Of a DNA stretch of 64,000 nt, positions 1 to 10,336 are shown in pieces. The notes beneath the pieces were generated by a model that had not been told where the DNA came from, made no database searches, and was given only the letters and a program-made list of their open reading frames with translations. Each line of letters begins with the position of its first letter. Position 1 is the stretch's first letter. This DNA comes from Nocardioides sambongensis (GTDB lineage Bacteria > Actinomycetota > Actinomycetes > Propionibacteriales > Nocardioidaceae), in NCBI RefSeq assembly GCF_006494815.1, contig NZ_CP041091.1, positions 2,866,501-2,930,500 of the forward strand, written 5' to 3'. Both the position numbers and the translations under genes were made by a program.

Positions 1-1
1 C

Positions 2-1012
2 GACGGCGACGGCACCGAGCAGACCCTCGACGGCGGCAGCCTCGCCCTCAACGACTGGGTGAAGTACGCCGACGACGAGCTCACCCAGTACAACGGCGCG
101 ATGATCGAGGCGCTGGACGCGCAGTACGTCTCGCGCCTGCGTCCGACGCTGTCGGGTCAGTTCATCGTGGCGAGCGGGGCCGGCACCGTGGTCGCCGGCG
201 AGCAGGAGATCTGGCGGATCGCGAACGAGGAGATCCTGGAGATCGCGACCGCCGCCAAGGAGGCGTTCGACGCAATCAGCGAGCGCGGCGAGGTCGACTG
301 GAAGAAGGTCCTGCAGGTGGTCGGCGCGGTCGCCGGGGCGGCCAGCCTCTTCGTCACCGGCCCCGGCGCCCTGGTCACCGCGATCACCGCGACCCGCACC
401 ATCTCCGGCATCATGACCACCTTCATGCCCGATCCGCCACCGGCCGAGGAGGCGACGATCTCGGGCCGCAGCGTCCAGGACGTCTGCGACTCGCTGTCCA
501 CCGCGACCGGCAAGCTGGCCACCTCCGTGGGCGACGCGGAGAGCGCACTGCTCAGCTTCGGCATCCGGATGGACGGCTACGTCTCCGACAACCGCGCGTA
601 CTTCGACATCAGCATCACCCGCGACGTGCGCTCCTTCCTCGAGGACGACGGCGCCGCCTACTTCGCGGCGGGTGAGAACCTCGAGGTGCTGACCCCGCAC
701 CTGCGCGAGATCGCGCCGCGGTTCAGCCTGATCGCGGAGAGCCAGCGCACCGCGTCGACCGCGGCGGACGGCGCCAGCACCGAGTCCCGGTGGTACCGCG
801 ACTCCGCGCTGGGGCTGAGCTATCGCGGCTGCTACGCCGGCTACTCGGTGCTGGAGCAGACGCTGACGAGCCTCTGCAACAACTCCGCGACCGAACTCGA
901 CTCGGTCGCCCAGCGACTGGTCGAGGTCTCCTACGACTTCGACCGCACCGACGAGCAGATCGAGGAGGAGATCCGCCGGCGCACCGACGAGGTCCGCGCG
1001 GTCACCGCGTGA
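2..1012 (+). CDS. Helical protein of unknown function, 5' end outside window
   Basis: The reading frame is open from base 2, so the gene begins upstream; a GTG at 59 is internal to the open frame. At least 336 residues are seen, ending at TGA 1010-1012. The protein is mostly predicted helix, with one long hydrophobic stretch (bases about 307-430, rich in Ala, Val, Gly, Ile) followed by a proline-rich PDPPP turn, then an acidic helical C-terminus ending in a charged helix. No enzyme motif is recognised. The pattern of long helices around a hydrophobic hairpin is compatible with a type VII secretion-associated or pore-like helical protein, but that is inference only. It converges with hspR 19 bp downstream. 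Confidence 0.7.
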   Translation, partial: DGDGTEQTLDGGSLALNDWVKYADDELTQYNGAMIEALDAQYVSRLRPTLSGQFIVASGAGTVVAGEQEIWRIANEEILEIATAAKEAFDAISERGEVDWKKVLQVVGAVAGAASLFVTGPGALVTAITATRTISGIMTTFMPDPPPAEEATISGRSVQDVCDSLSTATGKLATSVGDAESALLSFGIRMDGYVSDNRAYFDISITRDVRSFLEDDGAAYFAAGENLEVLTPHLREIAPRFSLIAESQRTASTAADGASTESRWYRDSALGLSYRGCYAGYSVLEQTLTSLCNNSATELDSVAQRLVEVSYDFDRTDEQIEEEIRRRTDEVRAVTA

Positions 1013-1031
1013 CCGGGGCGGGCGTGGCGGC

Positions 1032-1484
1032 TCAGCCTCCGCGCCGCCAGACCACGACCGACTGTCCCGCCGCGGGCGAGCGCAGTGCCGGCAGTCGATC
1101 GGTGGGCGTCGCCGCGGGTCGCGCGGCCAGGGCCTGGCGCAGCGCGTCCCGGGTCGCGTCGAGCTCGGCCTGCAGCTCCTCGTTGCGGTTGCGTACGGCG
1201 AGCAGCGCGTTCTCCAGGTCGAGGATCCGCCGGACGCCCTCGATGCCGATGCCCGAGGCGGTCAGCTCGGCGATGCCGCGCAGCCGGTCGATGTCGCTGG
1301 AGGAGTAGCGGCGACCGCCGCCACCGGTCCGACCGGGGGTGATCAGGCCGAGTCGCTCGTAGGTGCGCAGCGTCTGCGGGTGCAGGCCGGACAGCTCGGC
1401 GGCCACGCTGATCACGTAGACCGCAGCGTCCGGAGCCGGCGGCTCGGTGCCGATCGGCGGCCGGACCGGACGCCGAGCAGCCAT
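1032..1484 (-). CDS. hspR: HspR, MerR-family heat-shock repressor
   Basis: This 150-residue protein has an N-terminal MerR-type winged helix: a segment reading YVISVAAELSGLHPQTLRTY, then GLI and a GGRRYS wing, followed by a helical coiled tail (LENALLAVRNRNEELQAEL). In actinobacteria HspR represses dnaK operons by binding HAIR elements, with DnaK as co-repressor. The ATG overlaps the dnaJ stop codon (TGATG on the minus strand), so it is translationally coupled as the last gene of dnaK-grpE-dnaJ-hspR. That order and the HAIR site at 5403-5423 make the assignment firm. The C-terminal tail beyond the coiled region is basic and probably disordered. Confidence 0.95.
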   Translation of the reverse strand: MAARRPVRPPIGTEPPAPDAAVYVISVAAELSGLHPQTLRTYERLGLITPGRTGGGGRRYSSSDIDRLRGIAELTASGIGIEGVRRILDLENALLAVRNRNEELQAELDATRDALRQALAARPAATPTDRLPALRSPAAGQSVVVWRRGG

Positions 1485-2644
1485 CACGCACCGTCCTGGA
1501 AGAGGTTGGCCCGGAGCGGGTGGGAGGCGGTGGCGGCGGCATAGGCATCGAGCGCCTGCCGCGCGTCGTCGCTGAGCGACCCGGGCACCTGCACCGCGAC
1601 CGTGGCGAGCAGGTCGCCGCGGGAGCCACCCTTGCCGGCGGCGCCCTTGCCGCGGACCCGGAAGGTGCGGCCGTCGGGGGTGCCGGCGGGGATCTTGAGG
1701 GTGACCGGAGCACCGCCGAGCGTGGGCACCTTGATCTCGGCGCCGAGGGCGAGCTCGGGGAAGGAGACCGGCACCTCGACGGTGAGGTTGTCGCCCTTGC
1801 GACCGAAGACCCGGTGGTCGCGGACCTTGACGGTGACGTAGAGGTCCCCGGCGGGCCCGCCGTTCTCCCCCGCGCCGCCCTTGCCGCGCAGCCGGATCCG
1901 CTGGCCGTCGCTGACCCCGGCCGGGATCTTCGCCTGGATCGTGCGTGCGGTGCGCGACGTACCGGAGCCGTGGCAGGTGGGGCACGGGTCGTCGTAGACG
2001 AGCTGGCGGCCACCGCAGGCGGGGCAGGTCTCGTTCATCGAGAACGCGCCGCCCATCGACGCGACGACGTAGCCCGTGCCGTCGCAGGTGCCGCACACGT
2101 GCGGCTGGGTGCCGGGCTTGCCGCCGGTGCCGGAGCAGGTGGAGCAGGCGCCGTCGGCGGCGATCCGCAACGAGACGGTCACCCCCTCCAGCGCGTCGGT
2201 GAAGCCGATCGTGGTGGAGGTCTCCAGGTCGTGGCCGCGGGCGGCGCGCGGCTGGGCCCGGCGCCCGCCGAAGCCGCCGCCGAAGAGGTCCCCGAAGAGG
2301 TCCCCGAACCCGCCGCCGGCGCCGCGGTCGCGGAGCAGGTCGTCGACGTTGAAGCCACCGGCGCCGCCGCGGGCGCCGTACCCGCCGCTGGCGAACAGCT
2401 CGCGGGCCTGGTCGTACTTCTTGCGCTTGTCGGGGTCGCCGATCACGTCGTAGGCCTCGGCGACCGCCTTGAACCTGTCGTGCTTGGCGGTGTCGCCGGG
2501 GTTGGAGTCCGGGTGGTTCGCGCGGGCGAGCTTCCGGTAGGCCTTCTTGATCTCGTCGGCCGACGCGGACTTGCCGACGCCGAGCTCGGCGTAGAAGTCC
2601 TTCGTCGCCCAGTCGGCCCGAAGGCCCTCGTTCGGGTCGCTCAT
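1484..2644 (-). CDS. dnaJ: DnaJ co-chaperone
   Basis: This 386-residue type I DnaJ has a J-domain at about residues 16-80 with the HPD motif at 44-46, then a Gly/Phe-rich linker (GGFGDLFGDLFGGGFGG). Four CxxC zinc-finger repeats follow (CSTCSGTG, CGTCDGTG, CPACGG, CPTCHGSG), then the two-lobed client-binding C-terminal domain. It stimulates DnaK ATPase and delivers unfolded clients. It lies in the dnaK operon, separated from grpE by a 191-bp gap filled with a 22-bp repeat array, and is coupled to hspR. The J-domain is preceded by a short extension (MSDPNEGLRADWATKDFY) typical of actinobacterial DnaJ1. Confidence 0.97.
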   Translation of the reverse strand: MSDPNEGLRADWATKDFYAELGVGKSASADEIKKAYRKLARANHPDSNPGDTAKHDRFKAVAEAYDVIGDPDKRKKYDQARELFASGGYGARGGAGGFNVDDLLRDRGAGGGFGDLFGDLFGGGFGGRRAQPRAARGHDLETSTTIGFTDALEGVTVSLRIAADGACSTCSGTGGKPGTQPHVCGTCDGTGYVVASMGGAFSMNETCPACGGRQLVYDDPCPTCHGSGTSRTARTIQAKIPAGVSDGQRIRLRGKGGAGENGGPAGDLYVTVKVRDHRVFGRKGDNLTVEVPVSFPELALGAEIKVPTLGGAPVTLKIPAGTPDGRTFRVRGKGAAGKGGSRGDLLATVAVQVPGSLSDDARQALDAYAAATASHPLRANLFQDGA

Positions 2645-2699
2645 CGCGCACCTCCCTGGTGTCTCATCATGGTGCGGTCCGCTCTCGGCCGCACGGTTG

Positions 2700-2831
2700 A
2701 CTTGGGGTTTCGGACCCCTTCACTCGGGGTTTCAGACCCCTTGACTCGGGCTTTCGCGCCCTTCGCGTCGGGGCCCGGGCCCCTCGAGCGGGACGAACCC
2801 ACGACTCGAGGGGCCCGAAACCCCAACTCGA
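2700..2831. repeat. Six tandem 22-bp hairpin units between grpE and dnaJ
   Basis: Six diverged units of exactly 22 bp lie at 2700-2721, 2722-2743, 2744-2765, 2766-2787, 2788-2809 and 2810-2831. Most units keep a small inverted repeat of GGG(G) against CCC(C), such as GGGGTTTCGGACCCC. The sequence between the arms changes while pairing is kept. The last unit ends four bases before the grpE stop. The array lies inside the dnaK operon transcript. The same unit type recurs at 38349-38414. Confidence 0.8.
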
Positions 2832-2835
2832 CGGA

Positions 2836-3470
2836 TCACTCCGGGTCGACCACCAGGACCTGGGCGGCGCGCACCACGCGCTCCCCGATCTTGTAGCCGG
2901 CCTTGGCGACCACCTTGACGGTGGTCACCTCGACCTCGGGGTCGGAGCCCATGTGCGAGAGCGCCTCGTGGACGGTCGGGTCGAAGGGATCACCGGGGGC
3001 GGCGAACTTGACCAGACCCAGCCCGGCGACGACCCGCTCGAGCTGCTCGGCGACCGTCTTGAGCCCGCCCTCCAGCGGCTCGTGCTCGCGGGCCCGGTCG
3101 ATCGTGTCGAGCACGTCGACGATCGGGGTGAGCGCCGCGTAGGTGGCGTTCTCCTTCAGCATCTCCCGGTCACGCTCGACCCGGCGCTTGTAGTTGAGGT
3201 ACTCCGCCTGGAGACGCTGCAGGTCGAGCGTCCGCTCGGCCAGCGCCTGCTCGGCGGCGGCCGCCGGGTCGACCGGCTCGGCCTCGACCGGCTCGCCGGA
3301 CTCCGCCTCGCCGGACGCCTCGGAGACCTCGGAGACCTCGGCCTCGACGACGTCCTGCGGCTCGAGCGGACCGCCCTCCTCGACCCAGTTGTCGACCCCG
3401 GACGTCTCCGGGTCGTGCTCGCCGGCGGTCGCGCCGTGGGGCGACGGGTGGTCGTTGTCGTGACCGGAGG

Positions 3471-3474
<4 letters not shown>
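2836..3474 (-). CDS. grpE: GrpE nucleotide exchange factor
   Basis: This 212-residue protein has a long acidic, disordered N-terminus (about 75 residues rich in Glu, Asp, Ala). The GrpE coiled-coil helix follows ([15 protein letters not shown]), then the beta-domain ending in [14 protein letters not shown]. It releases ADP from DnaK. The GTG start overlaps the dnaK stop by four bases (GTGA), so it is translationally coupled. The start at GTG 3474 is chosen for that overlap. Downstream comes the 22-bp repeat array and then dnaJ. Confidence 0.96.
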
Positions 3475-5339
<1,865 letters not shown>

Positions 5340-5411
5340 GTCTGTTCCTCCTGCGTCGCGGCCTCGGTGGCCGCAGGTAGTTCTGGGGTTCGAATCAAGA
5401 AACTTGCGTCG

Positions 5412-6410
<999 letters not shown>

Positions 6411-6502
6411 CCCGCGGAGCATCGGCCGGTCGGGGGGCGCACCCACCCGCGCCTCCCGGCCGCCGCCGGACGCCCCCCGGACACCGCCGGTGACCGGGGC
6501 GA

Positions 6503-7114
6503 TCAGCCCTGGACGGTGACCCGGACCTCGTTGGAGGACTTGCCGGTGGACTTGTCGGTGACCCGGAAGCGGTTCACGCCGCTGACACCGGTCTGCACGT
6601 AGGTGGAGAACGACTCCCCGCTGACCGGGATGGTGGCGTCGAAGTCGGCCCACCTGCCGGACTCGAAGCGCTGTACCTGGAGCACGGCGCCCTCGCCGCC
6701 CGGGTAGATGCCGGTCAGGTCGATCTGTCCGAAGTTGGCGACGGAGGACTGTCCGGCGGAGAGGGTGATCGCCTTCTCCGCGGCCTTCTTCGTCTTCTCC
6801 TCGGTCGCCTCGTCGGTGGCCTCCTCCGACTCGCCCTCCTCGGGCTCCTCGGTCGCCGGCTCCTCGGTGTTGAGGGTGACCAGCGGCCCGCTGGCCTCGG
6901 TGGTCTTCTGCGGCTTCGGGATCACCATCGTCTGGCCCCGGGTCGACCCGTCGGCGGCGGTGCTGTCCTCGCCGATGCCGAGCATCCGGGTGCCGACCAG
7001 GGCGACGCCGGCCAGGATCACCCCCACGGCGACAGCCACGGCGACGAGCGCGACGATCCCGTTGACGATGGGTCGCCGCAGGTTGTCCGAGGGCTGCTCG
7101 TGGTCGTCGCTCAC
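6503..7114 (-). CDS. Membrane-anchored acidic protein, unknown function
   Basis: This 203-residue protein has a short cytoplasmic N-terminus and one transmembrane helix at about residues 17-40 (IVALVAVAVAVGVILAGVAL). An extended linker very rich in Glu and Thr (EEPATEEPEEGESEEATDE) leads to a compact beta-rich C-terminal domain of about 80 residues (LQVQRFESGRWADFDATIP). The end of that domain resembles an Ig or fibronectin-like fold, so it is probably displayed outside the membrane on a stalk. The GTG start has a CACAAT -10-like box six bases upstream. No conserved catalytic pattern is seen. It converges with the aldo/keto reductase. Confidence 0.8.
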   Translation of the reverse strand: MSDDHEQPSDNLRRPIVNGIVALVAVAVAVGVILAGVALVGTRMLGIGEDSTAADGSTRGQTMVIPKPQKTTEASGPLVTLNTEEPATEEPEEGESEEATDEATEEKTKKAAEKAITLSAGQSSVANFGQIDLTGIYPGGEGAVLQVQRFESGRWADFDATIPVSGESFSTYVQTGVSGVNRFRVTDKSTGKSSNEVRVTVQG

Positions 7115-7174
7115 CTCGCCATTGTGAGTGAGCGGTGGTTGCCGACCAAACCCGAACCAGCGGCCGGGGCCGGG

Positions 7175-7202
7175 CCCGCCCGCCGGCTGCCCGGCGGGCG
7201 GG
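7175..7202 (-). terminator. Strong hairpin downstream of the SnoaL-like gene
   Basis: A perfect 12-bp stem (CCCGCCCGCCGG against CCGGCGGGCGGG) with a CTGC loop begins one base after the stop of the minus-strand gene at 7203. It has no T-run, as is usual for high-GC actinobacterial terminators. Confidence 0.6.
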
Positions 7203-7649
7203 TCAGAATCCGCGGGTCCAGACCACCTGCTCGTGCAGGCGGCGGGAGCGCCAGCCGCGCACGGTGCGGACGAACGAGTGGTGGTAGAGGCCGCCGACCT
7301 CGACGACCCGGGTGGCGCCGGCCCCGGCCGCGGCGTCCGCGATCACCATCGGGTTGTGGAAGTAGGCGGTCACCTTGGCCTCGTCGCGGGGGGTGGCGAA
7401 GGTGATCACCACCTGGCCCAGGGTGTGCATCCGCGCGGAGGAGAAGGCGGGGAGGTTCTCGGCCAGCCACGGCTTGACCGTGGCGATGTCGCCGGCGATG
7501 CCACCGGACTCGGTGTAGTCGACCTGGGCGTCGCGGGTGAACACGGAGTCGAGGCGGTCCCACTCCCCGGTGTCGATCGCGATCGTGTAGCGGTGCAGCG
7601 CGTCGGTGATCTCGGCGCGGTCGCTCAGCTCGGCGGCCTCGATGGGCAT
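7203..7649 (-). CDS. SnoaL-like / NTF2-fold protein
   Basis: This 148-residue single-domain protein has the NTF2-like cone-fold pattern: an N-terminal helix (LSDRAEITDALHRYTIAIDTGEWD), then DSVFTRDAQVDYTES, then antiparallel strands ending in RRLHEQVVWTRGF. Family members are small-molecule isomerases, cyclases or dehydratases. The Tyr and Asp positions near residues 45-50 fit an acid-base pocket, but the substrate is unknown. A GGAGGAA ribosome site precedes the ATG. It lies 25 bp downstream of the Ddn-like F420 gene, probably in one transcript controlled from the KstR-like operator at 8186, so a role in steroid or lipid metabolism is inferred. Confidence 0.85.
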   Translation of the reverse strand: MPIEAAELSDRAEITDALHRYTIAIDTGEWDRLDSVFTRDAQVDYTESGGIAGDIATVKPWLAENLPAFSSARMHTLGQVVITFATPRDEAKVTAYFHNPMVIADAAAGAGATRVVEVGGLYHHSFVRTVRGWRSRRLHEQVVWTRGF

Positions 7650-7674
7650 CTCGGGTTCCTCCCTGGGCGCCGGC

Positions 7675-8172
7675 TCAGGCGCGCGGCTCGAGGATCACGA
7701 CCGGGATCTCCCGGTCGGTCCAGGACTGGTAGTTGTCGAAGTCGGCGTAGACGTCGACGAGACGGGGCCACAGTGCCGCACGTTCCTCCGCGTCGGCCAC
7801 GCGGGCCCGCACCCTGCGCCCCCGCTCGCCCTTGAGGTGGATCGTGGTGTCAGGGTGCGCCCGCAGGTTGTGGTACCACTGCGGGTGCTTCGGCAGGCCA
7901 CCCTGGGACCCCACGACCACCACGTCCCGGCCGTCGCGCATGTAGAGCAGCGGCGTGGTGAACTCCTTGCCGGACCTCCGTCCGACGTGGTCGAGCAGGA
8001 GCATCGGCACCGGCTGCTTCCAGCCCGCGCCGATCCGCCACTTCGAGCCGATCCGGCCGTTGGTGAGCCGGAAGACGGCGACGTTCGCCTTCGCGCCGTA
8101 CTTGATGATCGTGCCGACCATCGGCTTGTCGAGCCCCTCGGGCTTCTCCTTGGGCAGACCCATGGGACTCAT
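7675..8172 (-). CDS. Ddn-like F420H2-dependent nitroreductase family protein
   Basis: This 165-residue protein matches the deazaflavin-dependent nitroreductase (Ddn) family, a split beta-barrel. It has an N-terminal helix, WRIGAGWKQPVPMLLLDHVGRRSGKEFTTPLLYMRDG (F420 phosphate and ring contacts), GLPKHPQWYHNLRAHPD, and a final strand EIPVVILEP. Such enzymes reduce enones or quinones with F420H2. The ATG at 8172 is used; an in-frame ATG at 8163 is an alternative. It is divergent from an LLM F420 enzyme 38 bp away, with a KstR-like palindrome in the gap. Together these suggest an F420-based reductive step in steroid or related catabolism. Confidence 0.88.
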   Translation of the reverse strand: MSPMGLPKEKPEGLDKPMVGTIIKYGAKANVAVFRLTNGRIGSKWRIGAGWKQPVPMLLLDHVGRRSGKEFTTPLLYMRDGRDVVVVGSQGGLPKHPQWYHNLRAHPDTTIHLKGERGRRVRARVADAEERAALWPRLVDVYADFDNYQSWTDREIPVVILEPRA

Positions 8173-8185
8173 GCTGGCAGAAATT

Positions 8186-8199
8186 TAGAACGCGTTCTA
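8186..8199. promoter_or_regulatory. KstR-like operator, site 1 (divergent)
   Basis: TAGAACGCGTTCTA is a perfect 14-bp palindrome fitting the published mycobacterial KstR motif TnnAACnnGTTnnA. It sits in the 38-bp gap between divergent F420 genes and overlaps the -10 box of the plus-strand gene. Confidence 0.75.
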
Positions 8200-8203
8200 C
8201 TGT
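8198..8203 (+). promoter_or_regulatory. -10 box (TACTGT), leaderless promoter of the LLM gene
   Basis: TACTGT is followed by seven bases and then ATG 8211. This fits an actinobacterial leaderless transcript and favours ATG 8211 over the GTG at 8202, which overlaps the box. Confidence 0.6.
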
Positions 8204-8210
8204 GCTCGGC

Positions 8211-9089
8211 ATGCGATTCACCTACGCCGAGGCGATGACCCACGCCGAGTACTACGCCCCGCTGGCCCAGGCCTGCGAGGCGAACGGCTACACCAGCATG
8301 TCGATCGGCGACAGCCTGATCTACCCGAAGGAGTCCGACTCCAAGTACCCCTACACCGACACCGGTGACCGGGAGTTCCTGGAGGGCAAGGAGTTCATCG
8401 AGACCTTCATCCTCTGCGCCCACCTGTTCGCGGTCACCGAGCGGCTGCGGCTCACCCCCTTCGTGCTCAAGCTGCCGGTCCGCCCGCCGGTGCTGGTCGC
8501 CAAGCAGGCCTCCTCCCTGGCGTTCCTCTCCGGCAACCGGCTGGGTCTGGGCGTCGGCCTCTCCCCGTGGCCCGAGGACTTCCTGGCGATGGGCGTGCCG
8601 TGGGAGAAGCGCGGCAAGCGGATGGACGAGTGCATGGACATCCTGCGCGGCCTGACCAGCGGCGAGTTCTTCGGCTACGACGGCGACTTCTACTCCTTCG
8701 AGCCGCTGCAGCAGTGCCCCGCCCCGACCGAGCGGATCCCGCTGCTGGTCGGCGGTCACTCCGACGCCGCGCTGCGCCGGGCCGTGCGCAAGGGCGACGG
8801 CTGGATGCACGCCGGCGGCGACGGCGAGGAGCTCGACCGGCTGCTCACCCGGCTGGCCGAGATCCGCAAGGAGGAGGGGGACGACCGCGACGACTTCGAG
8901 GTCCACGCGATCTCCTACGACGCCTACTCCGTGGACGGCGTCAAGCGGCTCGAGGACAAGGGCGTCACCGACTGCATCGTCGGCTTCCGGGTGCCCTACA
9001 TCAAGGGCGAGGACACCGAGCCCCTGCAGACCAAGATCGAGCATCTCGAGAAGTTCGGCGAGAAGCTGATCGCCAAGGTCAACGGCTGA
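8211..9089 (+). CDS. LLM-class F420-dependent oxidoreductase
   Basis: This 292-residue luciferase-like TIM barrel reads MRFTYAEAMTHAEYYAPLAQ, then PFVLKLPVRPPVLVAKQASSLAFLSGNRLGLGVGLSP, typical of F420-binding members. IPLLVGGHSDAALRRAVRKGDGWM near residue 180 is the phosphate-binding segment. It probably uses F420 for hydride transfer on a lipid or steroid-derived substrate. The start is ATG 8211, for the leaderless -10 spacing. It is followed after six bases by a DUF1214-like gene, forming an operon under a KstR-like operator. Confidence 0.9.
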   Translation: MRFTYAEAMTHAEYYAPLAQACEANGYTSMSIGDSLIYPKESDSKYPYTDTGDREFLEGKEFIETFILCAHLFAVTERLRLTPFVLKLPVRPPVLVAKQASSLAFLSGNRLGLGVGLSPWPEDFLAMGVPWEKRGKRMDECMDILRGLTSGEFFGYDGDFYSFEPLQQCPAPTERIPLLVGGHSDAALRRAVRKGDGWMHAGGDGEELDRLLTRLAEIRKEEGDDRDDFEVHAISYDAYSVDGVKRLEDKGVTDCIVGFRVPYIKGEDTEPLQTKIEHLEKFGEKLIAKVNG

Positions 9090-9095
9090 TCCGCG

Positions 9096-10265
9096 GTGGG
9101 CGACCAGAGCGCGTCGTACGGCCTCACCGAGCCGCTGCAGCGGGCCATCGCGGAGGCCGAGGAGCTGATCGCGAACGCGCCGTTCATCCGCACCGAGGCC
9201 GACCGGCTCGAGGGGTACGACTACCTCGCCGGCCGGATCCGGATGGCGCTGCAGACCGCCTTCGACTACGACCTCGAGCAGCCGATCTTCGTCAACCCCA
9301 CCCACCAGTTCTCCCGGCAGGGCCTGGACAACCCGGACGCGGTCTACTTCAACGCCTACCTGCGCGAGGGCGTCGAGTACGTCGTCCGCGGCCGCCGCGG
9401 CACCTCCGCGGACCTCTCCTTCCAGGTGATGGGGGGCAGCTACAGCGCCGACTCGGCGGCCACCTCGATGATGGCCTTCGACGAGCGCGGCCTGGAGGTG
9501 GCCGCGGACGGGTCCTTCGAGTTCCGGTACACCGCGGAGCCCGGCGCGAAGACGCTGATCGTGCGCGAGGTGTTCAACGACTGGGACACCGAGGAGCGCG
9601 GAACGATCACGATCGAGCGGCTCGACACCCTCGGCCGGCCGCGCGCTGCGCTGACCCGCGAGCGGCTGACCAAGCGCTACGACGTCGCGGCCCGCTCGCT
9701 GGTCACCTCGATCCAGACCTGGTTCGCCTTCCCGCACTTCTTCCAGTACAAGGAGCCGGTCAACACGCTGACCGCGCCGGCGTCCACCCCGGGCGGCCTC
9801 TCCTCGCAGTTCTCCTCGATCGGCCACTACGAGCTCGGCGAGGACGAGGCGATGATCGTCACCGTCCCGCGGTGTGACGACTGCACCTACCAGGCGATCC
9901 AGATCGGGTCGGACTGGTATGCCTCCACCGACTACGAGACCCACCAGACCTCGCTGACCAAGGCCCAGGCCTCCTGCGACGACGACGGGATGCTGCGGTT
10001 CGTGATCTCCGAGCGGCCGCCGGGTCCCGGCGGGGCCCCCGTCGCGAACTGGCTGGAGACCACCGGGCACCGCACCGGGCCGATCATGCTGCGCTGGCAG
10101 CAGCTCTCCCGGGACCTGACCGCGGCCGACGGCCCGCGGGTCGAGGTGGTCGGCGTCGACGAGGTGGCGGCCGCGCTGCCCACGCTCGAGGGGCTCTCCG
10201 AGGAGCAGTACGGCGAGCGCATCGCCGCACGCCAGCGCGCGGTCGCCCGGCGAATGATCAGCTAG
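9096..10265 (+). CDS. DUF1214-like conserved protein
   Basis: This 389-residue protein starts at GTG 9096, six bases after the LLM stop. The C-terminal half has the DUF1214-type beta-sandwich pattern (SQFSSIGHYELGEDEAMIV, CTYQAIQIGSDWY, GPIMLRWQQL). The N-terminal half is unusual and includes NPTHQFSRQGLDNPDAVYFNAYL. No catalytic residues are known for the family. Homologous genes are common beside steroid and aromatic catabolic genes in Nocardioides and mycobacteria, and the linkage here to an F420 enzyme and a KstR-like site agrees. The exact function is unknown. Confidence 0.8.
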   Translation: MGDQSASYGLTEPLQRAIAEAEELIANAPFIRTEADRLEGYDYLAGRIRMALQTAFDYDLEQPIFVNPTHQFSRQGLDNPDAVYFNAYLREGVEYVVRGRRGTSADLSFQVMGGSYSADSAATSMMAFDERGLEVAADGSFEFRYTAEPGAKTLIVREVFNDWDTEERGTITIERLDTLGRPRAALTRERLTKRYDVAARSLVTSIQTWFAFPHFFQYKEPVNTLTAPASTPGGLSSQFSSIGHYELGEDEAMIVTVPRCDDCTYQAIQIGSDWYASTDYETHQTSLTKAQASCDDDGMLRFVISERPPGPGGAPVANWLETTGHRTGPIMLRWQQLSRDLTAADGPRVEVVGVDEVAAALPTLEGLSEEQYGERIAARQRAVARRMIS

Positions 10266-10336
10266 CGACGGTGACGGGGGCCTGATCGCCGGGCGCTGCC
10301 CTTGCCGCCACCGGTCAGGTGTGGCAGGAAGGAGGC

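Noticed and set aside
2641..2826. Open frame of 61 codons between dnaJ and grpE
   Set aside because: It is made of the 22-bp repeat array; no ribosome site or conserved sequence.
2700..2831. CRISPR array
   Set aside because: Units are contiguous 22-bp repeats with no spacers, no leader and no cas genes.
8169..10070. Long minus-strand open frame (about 630 codons) opposite the LLM and DUF1214-like genes
   Set aside because: Shadow of high GC coding; Arg/Gly/Val-rich translation without domains, while the plus-strand genes have clear families.
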